Source: Arcobacter sp. UBA7394 (GTDB lineage: Bacteria > Campylobacterota > Campylobacteria > Campylobacterales > Arcobacteraceae). Taken from it: a DNA stretch of 8,038 bases. A model generated the notes under the pieces. The model was not told the DNA's origin and did not search any database. It saw nothing but the letters and a program-made list of their open reading frames with translations. The stretch lies in the NCBI GenBank assembly GCA_002470185.1, contig DKNG01000007.1, forward strand, positions 3,638 through 11,675, in the 5' to 3' direction. A program made the position numbers and the translations under genes. How positions within the stretch are numbered: the stretch's first letter is position 1; every line of letters starts with the position of its first letter. This document shows, one piece after another, positions 1 to 5,002 of this stretch.

Positions 1-296
1 GTTTTAGGCTCATAACCTAAATCTAATATTTTAGAAGTGTAAGAGCTTTTATCAGAAATTGAATAAGGTACTTTTATATTAGAAATATAGTTGCCTTTTC
101 CCTTTTTTGTATATATAAAACCTTCATCTTTAAGCATCGATAATGCCTGTCTAACTGTATGTCTATTAACATCAAAAGTTGTAGCAAACTCATTTTCTGA
201 AGGTAGTTTTTCGCTTGTACTATATTTTTTATTTTCAATATTTCTTAATATTTTTTCATATAGTTTTAAGTACAGTGGTTTTTCTACACGTTTCAA
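1..296 (-). CDS. GntR-family (HutC/PhnF-like) transcriptional regulator, C-terminal part beyond the left edge
   Basis: This is the N-terminal 98 codons of a DNA-binding repressor of the GntR superfamily. Residues about 8-72 form the winged helix-turn-helix: LPSENEFA at 31-38, the recognition-helix segment VNRHTVRQAL at 43-52, then LKDEGFI and the wing TKKGKGNYIS. Residues from about 76 onward (YSISDKSSYTSKILDLGYEPK region) look like the start of a UTRA effector-binding domain, as in HutC, PhnF or YvoA. The VNRHTVR segment and the S-Y-T-S-x-I-L-x-x-G pattern resemble PhnF, but the ligand cannot be told from this fragment. The start is a TTG at 294-296, preceded by AAAGGAG with a 5-nt spacer; no ATG or GTG competes. 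HutC-type operators lie just upstream, one directly abutting the ribosome binding site, so autoregulation is likely. The genes it controls are probably to the left, outside the window. Confidence 0.85.
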   Translation of the reverse strand, partial: MKRVEKPLYLKLYEKILRNIENKKYSTSEKLPSENEFATTFDVNRHTVRQALSMLKDEGFIYTKKGKGNYISNIKVPYSISDKSSYTSKILDLGYEPK

Positions 297-301
297 TTAG
301 A

Positions 302-308
302 CTCCTTT
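302..308 (-). promoter_or_regulatory. Ribosome binding site fixing a TTG start for the GntR gene
   Basis: On the minus strand AAAGGAG is followed by a 5-nt spacer and then TTG (294-296). It is the strongest Shine-Dalgarno match near the left edge and decides the unusual start codon. Confidence 0.75.
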
Positions 309-309
309 A

Positions 310-323
310 CTTGTCTATACAAG
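310..323. promoter_or_regulatory. HutC-type operator O1
   Basis: The sequence is CTTGTCTATACAAG, a 14-bp palindrome with 5-bp arms and an n-TA-n centre. It contains GTnTAnAC, the operator pattern known for the HutC subfamily of GntR regulators. It sits directly upstream of the ribosome binding site of the adjacent GntR gene, where a bound repressor would block transcription of its own gene. Assigning it to that regulator is inference from match and proximity. Confidence 0.7.
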
Positions 324-335
324 TTTGATAGACGA

Positions 336-341
336 AGTATA
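336..341 (-). promoter_or_regulatory. Candidate -10 box for the GntR gene
   Basis: The minus strand reads TATACT here, one mismatch from TATAAT. This would start transcription near 329, just before operator O1. No convincing -35 is visible, which is common in Campylobacterota. A perfect minus-strand TATAAT at 479-484 is an alternative promoter that would place all three operators inside the leader. Confidence 0.4.
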
Positions 342-369
342 AAAGAGTTAAATTACACAGTGATTACAT

Positions 370-383
370 CTTGTATAGACAAG
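370..383. promoter_or_regulatory. HutC-type operator O2
   Basis: The sequence is CTTGTATAGACAAG, the exact reverse complement of O1 and again containing GTnTAnAC. It starts 60 bp from the start of O1, so a repressor could contact both sites across the candidate promoter at 336-341. It also flanks any rightward promoter in the 385-405 stretch. Confidence 0.7.
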
Positions 384-391
384 TTATAGTG

Positions 392-405
392 CTTGTATAG
401 AACTT
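392..405. promoter_or_regulatory. Imperfect third HutC-type operator O3
   Basis: CTTGTATAGA is identical to the left ten bases of O2, but the right arm is degenerate (ACTT instead of CAAG). It starts 22 bp after O2, about two helical turns, so both would face the same side of the DNA. It may be a weak auxiliary site or a decaying copy. Confidence 0.4.
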
Positions 406-496
406 TGATAAAAATAATTTTTTGTTTATTGAGGTAAGGCTTGTAGTATGGAAGTTTAAAGAAAAGGGGTTTAATTAGATTATATAATTATTTTAC

Positions 497-530
497 AAAA
501 CAAGAGTGTATTAATTACAATCTTGTTTTT
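497..530. terminator. Hairpin terminator, probably bidirectional, 3' of the DUF455 gene
   Basis: The arm AAAACAAGA (497-505) pairs with TCTTGTTTT (521-529). An inner TGTA/TACA stem (507-510 with 516-519) closes a 5-nt loop after one mismatch. The stop codon of the leftward DUF455 gene (511-513) lies in the loop. Read rightward, the stem runs into seven T (526-532). Read leftward, it ends in TTTTG, a weaker tail. It certainly sits where the DUF455 transcript should end, yet the better U-tract faces the other way. Confidence 0.65.
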
Positions 531-1329
531 TTGATAAAAACTTTAGTTCGTCACAAGAAAATCCTGCTTTTTTTCTAGCTTCAAAGTTTAAATCCATTTT
601 TCTTTTTGTAGAACCGGGAAATACTTCTTCAATGACTTTTAGATAAGTTTCTTCATAAGGCATATTTTCTTGGTCACAAGCATATTTGTACCAAACATCA
701 CCTTTTGTCACATGGTCAACCTCTTCTTCTAAAATAATATCAAGCACCGCTAATATTTTTCTATTAAATGGATCATTATTTGATTTTAATTTCTCCATTA
801 TTTTTGGGTTTTGATCTAAGCCATTTGCTTCTAGGTATCTTGGAACTGCCGCCATTCTTCGTAAGAATTCTGGTGTTTCTTGCATTGCTTCAAATAAGTT
901 TTTGTGTACGGGGAAGTCTCCATATTTACCACCAAGCTCAAGTAATAACTTCTCTAACATTAAAAAGTGTCTAACTTCATCATCTGCAACTTCTAACCAG
1001 TCTTTATAATATTGTTCTGGTTTATTTTTGAATCTAAGTGCTGCATCTAAAGCTAAATCAATTGCTGAATATTCAATATGTAAAATTGTATGTAATAAGT
1101 ACTTTTTACCTTCGTCTGTATTAAAGTTTTTAATTTTAGGTAAAGCAGTTGGTTTTACAATGTCTAAGAAACTTTCATAAGATGGTTCAATTAATTCACA
1201 AGCAATGTGTTCGTTATTAAATTTTAATTCATTATTTAAAAATTTTTCATAGAAAATATTGAATTTCTCGATCTTCTCCTCTGGTCTTTTTGTTAATAGT
1301 ACTTCTTCTAGCATAAAAAAATAATCCAT
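511..1329 (-). CDS. DUF455 family ferritin-like protein, putative di-metal protein
   Basis: The product is a 272-residue soluble, mostly helical protein of the DUF455 family, which belongs to the ferritin-like superfamily and has no established reaction. The four-helix-bundle metal pattern is readable: E86 in HIEYSAIDLALDA, E118-x-x-H121 in DDEVRHF, E167 in PRYLEANGLD, and E203-x-x-H206 in EEEVDHV. This E, ExxH, E, ExxH arrangement is that of dinuclear iron or manganese carboxylate proteins, so metal binding and oxidase-, hydroxylase- or storage-type chemistry are plausible but unproven. No signal peptide or membrane segment is seen, so it is probably cytoplasmic. The ATG at 1327-1329 has AGAGG (1336-1340) six nucleotides upstream; the next Met (residue 6) has no such site. 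It is transcribed alone, divergent from the hydrolase gene and ending in a hairpin. Confidence 0.85.
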   Translation of the reverse strand: MDYFFMLEEVLLTKRPEEKIEKFNIFYEKFLNNELKFNNEHIACELIEPSYESFLDIVKPTALPKIKNFNTDEGKKYLLHTILHIEYSAIDLALDAALRFKNKPEQYYKDWLEVADDEVRHFLMLEKLLLELGGKYGDFPVHKNLFEAMQETPEFLRRMAAVPRYLEANGLDQNPKIMEKLKSNNDPFNRKILAVLDIILEEEVDHVTKGDVWYKYACDQENMPYEETYLKVIEEVFPGSTKRKMDLNFEARKKAGFSCDELKFLSKKQDCN

Positions 1330-1344
1330 TCATAACCTCTGTTC

Positions 1345-1353
1345 TGATATAAT
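1345..1353 (+). promoter_or_regulatory. Extended -10 promoter of the hydrolase/GGDEF cluster
   Basis: TGATATAAT is a perfect extended -10 element (TGnTATAAT). Transcription would start near 1360, leaving a leader of about 22 nt that holds the ribosome binding site GAAAAGG (1368-1374). No good -35 box is visible, which fits an extended -10 promoter. Confidence 0.6.
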
Positions 1354-1354
1354 A
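1349..1354 (-). promoter_or_regulatory. Candidate -10 box for the DUF455 gene
   Basis: The minus strand reads TATTAT, overlapping the rightward TATAAT almost completely. It would give a leader of only about a dozen bases before the DUF455 ATG. If used, the two divergent promoters would exclude each other. The match is weaker than the rightward one. Confidence 0.35.
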
Positions 1355-1381
1355 ATTGAATTTTAGCGAAAAGGCTTTAAA

Positions 1382-1978
1382 ATGGATATAAAAGTTCAGC
1401 CAATGGGCGATTATCAAACAAATTGTTATATAGTTACAATTGAAAATAAAGATTTTATTATTGATCCTGGTGTTGGTGCATTAAGATGGATAAAACAAAA
1501 TGTAACAAATCCTGTTGCGATACTTAATACACATGGTCACTTTGATCATGTATGGTCTAATAAAGAAGTTCAAGATGAATATAATTTAAAAATTTATACT
1601 CCAAAAGACGATAATTTTATGTTAGAGAAAGATCCTTATGGAATGGGAATGCCAGCATCATGTGCTGATGTTTTAATTGAGCCAGACGAAGAAATTGAAA
1701 TAGAAAATGTACAGATTAAATTTCATCATTTCCCTGGACATACCCCAGGTTGTTCTGTAATTCAAATTAATGAACACTTGTTTTCTGGGGATTTTATATT
1801 TAAAGGAACTATAGGAAGATTTGATTTTCCTAACTCTGATGCTACGTTAATGAAACGAAGTTTAAATAAAATACTTCAATGGGAAGAAACTAATTTTCAT
1901 GTTTATCCAGGACATGGAGAAAAAACAACACTTAAAAGTGAATTACCATCACTAAAACAATGGGAAACTTATATTTAA
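1382..1978 (+). CDS. MBL-fold hydrolase, glyoxalase II type (GloC/YcbL-like)
   Basis: The 198-residue product is a one-domain metallo-beta-lactamase-fold hydrolase. Metal ligands are all present: THGHFDH at 50-56 (H51, H53, D55, H56), H120 in FPGHTPGC, D137 in SGDFIFKG, and H178 in YPGHGE. The QTNCYIV opening and SGDFIFKGTIGRFDFP stretch closely resemble the short glyoxalase II enzymes of the YcbL/GloC type. These hydrolyse S-lactoylglutathione or related thioesters and lack the C-terminal substrate-binding domain of classical GloB. The physiological substrate here is unknown; many Campylobacterota do not make glutathione, so another thiol ester is possible. It is cytoplasmic with no signal peptide. 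The ATG follows GAAAAGG with a 7-nt spacer. It is the first gene of a three-gene cluster, 12 bp before a GGDEF protein. Confidence 0.88.
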   Translation: MDIKVQPMGDYQTNCYIVTIENKDFIIDPGVGALRWIKQNVTNPVAILNTHGHFDHVWSNKEVQDEYNLKIYTPKDDNFMLEKDPYGMGMPASCADVLIEPDEEIEIENVQIKFHHFPGHTPGCSVIQINEHLFSGDFIFKGTIGRFDFPNSDATLMKRSLNKILQWEETNFHVYPGHGEKTTLKSELPSLKQWETYI

Positions 1979-1990
1979 AGGGTTAATTAT

Positions 1991-2893
1991 ATGAGCGAAG
2001 TTTGTGAAGTTATTGCGAAACAAAATTTAAATTTAAAAAATACTAAAACATTAGAAGAAACATGTAATACAATTTTAGAGTATCTTAAACTTGAGTTTAA
2101 GATAACTGATATAATTATCTCAGTTATAAGAGTAGATGAAAGATCGGAAGAAATTATTTTTGCTTCTGTAGAAAATATTGATGTTGAAGAACATAATATT
2201 TTTGAATTAATTCAAAATGAAAATACAAAAATTAAAGTTATTTGTTCATATGAAGATGAAAATTATTTAATAGAAAATAGATGTGTATTAGATTTGGCAT
2301 TACAAGTTTTTTCTCAAACTATTTTTATCAGACTTTTAAATGATACCTTAAAAGATTTAACATTAATAGATAATGTAACGGGACTTTACAATAGACACTA
2401 TCTTGACAATTATGCAGGAAATATTTTAAATATCTCAAGTAGAGAATCTAAAAAGGTTGCTTTTCTAAAAATTGGTATTGATCAATTTAAAGCTGTAATT
2501 GATGAATTTGATTATAGTGTTGGTGATAAAGTTCTAAAAGCACTAGCAGATATTTTAAAAACAACAGTTAGATCTTCTGATATTGTTGTTAAAATTGATG
2601 GTGATGAATTTTTAGTTATTTTAATGAATATTATTAATAGTGATAATGCTATAATGATATCTGAAAAAATTATTAATAATTTCAGTGAAGAAAAAGTATT
2701 AGTTAATAAACAAACAGAACAAGTACTCAAAAAGACGATTTGTGCAGGAATTACTGTATTCCCAGATGATGCTTCTGAAATAGATGATATTATTAGAAAA
2801 ACTGATATAGCTTTATATGAAGCAAAAAATTTGGGAAGAAGCAAAAGCTTCAAATATATTGAAGAAGAAGCAAATAGTATAGATTTTTTTTAG
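1991..2893 (+). CDS. Degenerate GGDEF-domain protein 1, probable c-di-GMP receptor or inactive cyclase
   Basis: The 300-residue cytoplasmic protein has an alpha/beta N-terminal region (about 15-115, possibly a GAF-like sensor, not certain) followed by a GGDEF domain (about 122-290). The domain opening DNVTGLYNR (127-135) is near canonical. The active-site loop reads DGDEF (203-207) instead of GGDEF. The DxD metal motif is G162-I-D164, so the first metal-binding Asp is lost. The guanine-contacting Asn of FKxIND is Ile (FKAVID, 166-171). An inhibitory-site RxxD is kept at R194-SSD197, exactly five residues before DGDEF. From family knowledge, loss of the Asp and Asn should abolish cyclase activity, while RxxD can still bind c-di-GMP, as in PelD-type receptors; this role is inference. 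The ATG follows AAAGGG (1977-1982), which overlaps the upstream stop codon, suggesting co-translation. Confidence 0.85.
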   Translation: MSEVCEVIAKQNLNLKNTKTLEETCNTILEYLKLEFKITDIIISVIRVDERSEEIIFASVENIDVEEHNIFELIQNENTKIKVICSYEDENYLIENRCVLDLALQVFSQTIFIRLLNDTLKDLTLIDNVTGLYNRHYLDNYAGNILNISSRESKKVAFLKIGIDQFKAVIDEFDYSVGDKVLKALADILKTTVRSSDIVVKIDGDEFLVILMNIINSDNAIMISEKIINNFSEEKVLVNKQTEQVLKKTICAGITVFPDDASEIDDIIRKTDIALYEAKNLGRSKSFKYIEEEANSIDFF

Positions 2894-2902
2894 GCAAAAA
2901 TT

Positions 2903-3877
2903 ATGAAACATAAAATATTAGAACTTATTAAAAAAGCTGCCAATAGTGAAGATGACTACAAATCATTAGAGAGTATCTTTTCATTATATGAGCAATTACA
3001 GTTCTCAACTAATATAAAACAAATGGGTGAAGATATTTATTCTTGGTTACATAAAGAGTTTAATATAGATAATTTAACCTTTGCATTATTTGATATTAAT
3101 ACAAATTCAAGAGAAGAAATATATGTAGAAGGTGAAGAATTCTACTTAGATGATGATAAGTCATATTTTTTCATAATCAATACTCATACTAATATTAACG
3201 CTACAGTATCTTTTTGTGCCACATCAAATGTGCATTTTCAAGTGCTTCAAGCTAAGTATGAGACTATAGAAGCAGCATTTTTTCAAATATCACCAATTAT
3301 TCAAAGTGGTATTCTGAAAAAGAATTTTATAGAATCTTCATCTCTAGATTCTGTAACAAAAGTTTATAATAGAAACTATTTAATTGATAATTTAACAAAA
3401 CATCTAACTATTTCTAATAATAAACAAAATGAGATTTATTTCTTAATGATAGGAATTGATCACTTTAAAGCTGTAATTGATGAATTTGATTATGACATAT
3501 CAGATAAATTGTTAATTGAACTTGCAAAGGTTATTCATAGCAATATTAATGAATTTGATATGGTCGCAAGATTAAATGCGGATGAGTTTTTAGTGTCAAT
3601 TATTAGTAACTCTAATGAATACAATGCAACAGATGTAGCAGAAAAAATAATACATGATTTTGCAAAAGTTAAAATATTAGTAAATGAAGAGACTAAACAA
3701 ACTCTTAAAAAGACTATCTGTATCGGATTTGAGATTTTTAAAGCAAACTCAGATGATACAATTACAGATGCAATAAAAAATGCTGATATTGCTCTTTATG
3801 AAGCAAAAAATAAAGGTAGAAGTATCTTATTTAAGCATAATGAACTTAAAGATGAAGACACAATAGAATTATTTTAA
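2903..3877 (+). CDS. Degenerate GGDEF-domain protein 2, paralogue of the preceding gene
   Basis: The 324-residue cytoplasmic protein has the same layout as its upstream neighbour: an N-terminal region of about 140 residues that could be GAF-like, then a GGDEF domain (about 145-315). Degeneration has gone further. The domain opening is DSVTKVYNR (149-157), the DxD motif is G184-I-D186, the guanine Asn is Ile (FKAVID, 188-193), the signature loop is NADEF (225-229), and the inhibitory-site Arg is Asn (N216-EFD219). Neither catalysis nor c-di-GMP binding at the I-site is expected, so a structural or partner-binding role with the first protein is plausible. FKAVIDEFDY and LKKTIC are shared exactly with the neighbour, and the two genes share 30 identical bases at 3464-3493 and 2486-2515. 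The ATG lies 9 bp after the previous stop with only a weak TAGG-type ribosome site, so translational coupling is likely. Confidence 0.85.
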   Translation: MKHKILELIKKAANSEDDYKSLESIFSLYEQLQFSTNIKQMGEDIYSWLHKEFNIDNLTFALFDINTNSREEIYVEGEEFYLDDDKSYFFIINTHTNINATVSFCATSNVHFQVLQAKYETIEAAFFQISPIIQSGILKKNFIESSSLDSVTKVYNRNYLIDNLTKHLTISNNKQNEIYFLMIGIDHFKAVIDEFDYDISDKLLIELAKVIHSNINEFDMVARLNADEFLVSIISNSNEYNATDVAEKIIHDFAKVKILVNEETKQTLKKTICIGFEIFKANSDDTITDAIKNADIALYEAKNKGRSILFKHNELKDEDTIELF

Positions 3878-3892
3878 TTCTATTGTTTTTTT
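3861..3892 (+). terminator. Rho-independent terminator of the hydrolase/GGDEF cluster
   Basis: A perfect 10-bp stem, CAATAGAATT (3861-3870) with AATTCTATTG (3876-3885), has a 5-nt loop and is followed by seven T. The stop codon of the second GGDEF gene (3875-3877) and the cmoB stop (3880-3882) both lie inside it. The leftward direction has no T-run after the stem, so it works mainly rightward. Confidence 0.85.
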
Positions 3893-4818
3893 GTAGCTTT
3901 TATATAAACTCTTTTAGGTGCTGGATAACCTTCGATAGTTTTAGTACTATCATTAGGATCTAAGAAATCCTCTAAACTTTGATCAAAAGACCATTTTGTT
4001 TTTCTTTGTTCTTCATTAGTTGTTACAGTAGTTGCAATAACTTCAATATTTTCAAACCCTGCTCTATTTAACCAATTCTTTAATGCAGGAATTGTTGGAA
4101 TAAAATAGATATTTGGTATTTTAGAATATCTTTTATTTGGTGTCAGACATAACTCTTCTTCCCCATCAATCATAAAAGTATCAATTAGAATTTCACCTTT
4201 TGAGTTTAAACCCTTTGCAAGTGATTTTAAAGTCCCTACTGGATCTGGTCTATGATATAAAACACCTAACATAAATATAAAATCAAACTGATGATTATAA
4301 TATTCTAAGTGCTCAACACCTAACATTTCGTATTCTATATCAGATTTTACAAAATGATTAACAAATTCAAATTGATGTAATGTTAAAGCTGAAGGATCAA
4401 AACCTACTAACTTTTTAGGTTCATCTTCAAGCATTCTAAACATGTAATATCCGTTATTACATCCAATATCTGCAACAAGTTTATCTTTTAGATTAAAATG
4501 TGGTCTAATTAAATTATATTTTATATTACTTTGCCACTCAGAATCTATCTCTAAACCAAATAAATTAAATGGTCCTTTTCTCCAAGGAATTAAGGCTTTT
4601 GCAGTTTCTTCAATAAGGTCATACTCTTCTTGAGATATATCCTCTCTTTTTCCTACTGTAAACCAGTCCCCAAAATCCAATGAAAGTTCACCTTTTGATA
4701 TTTCACGAGCTTTATTAATTTGCTCATACCAAGGTTGTACATTTTTCCATTCTCGACAATCGTTTTTCTTTTTTTGTAATGTTTCTAAATCCATGATGTA
4801 ATTATAGGTTGAATACAT
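3880..4818 (-). CDS. cmoB: tRNA U34 carboxymethyltransferase CmoB
   Basis: CmoB transfers the carboxymethyl group of carboxy-S-adenosyl-L-methionine (made by CmoA) to 5-hydroxyuridine at tRNA position 34, giving uridine 5-oxyacetic acid, which widens wobble decoding. The 312-residue product matches the family throughout: PWRKGPF (78-84), the nucleotide-binding motif DIGCNNGYY (117-125), GFDP (139-142), GVLYHR (185-190), YFIPT (228-232), TTNEEQRKTKW (266-276), and the C-terminal EGYPAPKR. It lacks a long N-terminal extension, as is usual in epsilonproteobacterial CmoB. Two starts are possible: ATG 4816-4818 with only a weak TAAG-type ribosome site, or ATG 4792-4794 (residue 9, MDLETLQ) with none but with a minus-strand TATAAT at 4801-4806 placed for a leaderless message. 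It converges with the GGDEF cluster, with 2 bp between the genes, and is divergent from ccsBA. cmoA is not in the window. Confidence 0.93.
   Translation of the reverse strand: MYSTYNYIMDLETLQKKKNDCREWKNVQPWYEQINKAREISKGELSLDFGDWFTVGKREDISQEEYDLIEETAKALIPWRKGPFNLFGLEIDSEWQSNIKYNLIRPHFNLKDKLVADIGCNNGYYMFRMLEDEPKKLVGFDPSALTLHQFEFVNHFVKSDIEYEMLGVEHLEYYNHQFDFIFMLGVLYHRPDPVGTLKSLAKGLNSKGEILIDTFMIDGEEELCLTPNKRYSKIPNIYFIPTIPALKNWLNRAGFENIEVIATTVTTNEEQRKTKWSFDQSLEDFLDPNDSTKTIEGYPAPKRVYIKATKKQ
4801..4806 (-). promoter_or_regulatory. Possible -10 box inside the cmoB start region
   Basis: The minus strand reads TATAAT. Transcription starting about seven bases downstream would begin at or near the ATG at 4792-4794, giving a leaderless or near-leaderless cmoB message. 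It competes with promoters farther upstream, such as the minus-strand TATAAC at 4860-4865. Confidence 0.3.
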
Positions 4819-4846
4819 AAAATCTTATCTTAAATCAATGGTATTA

Positions 4847-4864
4847 ATAACAATATTTTGTTAT
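4847..4864. repeat. 18-bp dyad in the cmoB-ccsBA spacer
   Basis: ATAACAA and TTGTTAT form a perfect 7-bp inverted repeat around TATT. It lies 29-46 bp upstream of the longer cmoB start and overlaps a minus-strand TATAAC, so an operator for cmoB is possible. There is no T-run, so a terminator is unlikely. In such A/T-rich DNA chance remains a real alternative. Confidence 0.35.
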
Positions 4865-4941
4865 ACTTCCTAATATAATTGCAGATAACTAGCACTTATA
4901 AAGCACAATCATTTATTATAATATGAAAAAATAATTGCTCG

Positions 4942-4956
4942 TTAACGATAAGTTAA
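4942..4956. promoter_or_regulatory. Possible CRP/FNR-family operator upstream of ccsBA
   Basis: TTAAC and GTTAA are separated by five bases, and each half sits in a GTTAAC palindrome (4941-4946 and 4952-4957). The arms equal those known for the Campylobacter NssR regulator (TTAAC-N4-GTTAA), but the spacer is one base longer. It is centred about 30 bp upstream of the predicted ccsBA transcription start. No regulator is encoded nearby, so the assignment is tentative. Confidence 0.35.
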
Positions 4957-4967
4957 CTACTTATGAA

Positions 4968-4973
4968 TATAAT
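4968..4973 (+). promoter_or_regulatory. Predicted -10 box of ccsBA
   Basis: A perfect TATAAT places transcription start near 4980, about 23 nt before the TTG start at 5003. No clear -35 is present. Two further rightward TATAAT copies (4874-4879 and 4917-4922) could serve as alternative upstream promoters. Confidence 0.5.
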
Positions 4974-4989
4974 TACGTTCAATTTTGAG

Positions 4990-4996
4990 AAAAGGA
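4990..4996 (+). promoter_or_regulatory. Ribosome binding site fixing the ccsBA start
   Basis: AAAAGGA is followed by six T and then TTG at 5003-5005, an ideal spacing. The in-frame TTG at 4985 lies upstream of this site and has no ribosome binding sequence of its own, so this site argues for the shorter product. Confidence 0.7.
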
Positions 4997-5002
4997 TTTT
5001 TT

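Noticed and set aside
91..300. Rightward 69-residue open frame
   Set aside because: It is antisense to the clearly GntR-like reading frame, hydrophobic only because it reads A/T-rich codons backwards, and has no ribosome site.
324..337. A further operator copy (TTTGATAGACGAAG)
   Set aside because: It needs a one-base indel and several mismatches to align with the palindromes and lacks dyad symmetry.
422..478. 18-codon rightward frame starting at TTG in the operator-rich gap
   Set aside because: It has no ribosome binding site and a rare start codon, and such short open frames are expected by chance in A/T-rich DNA.
768..974. Rightward 68-residue open frame
   Set aside because: It lies antisense inside the DUF455 gene, whose metal motifs are intact, and has no ribosome site or family resemblance.
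1382..1978. Beta-lactamase (antibiotic resistance) reading of the HxHxDH motif
   Set aside because: The GHTPGC, SGDFIFKG and YPGHGE motifs, the short length and the lack of a signal peptide fit glyoxalase II-type hydrolases, not secreted class B beta-lactamases.
2512..2853. Leftward 113-residue open frame
   Set aside because: It is the antisense shadow of the first GGDEF domain; the sense strand carries all recognisable motifs.
1991..3877. Active diguanylate cyclases
   Set aside because: The first DxD Asp and the guanine-binding Asn are replaced in both proteins, and neither has a true GG[DE]EF loop.
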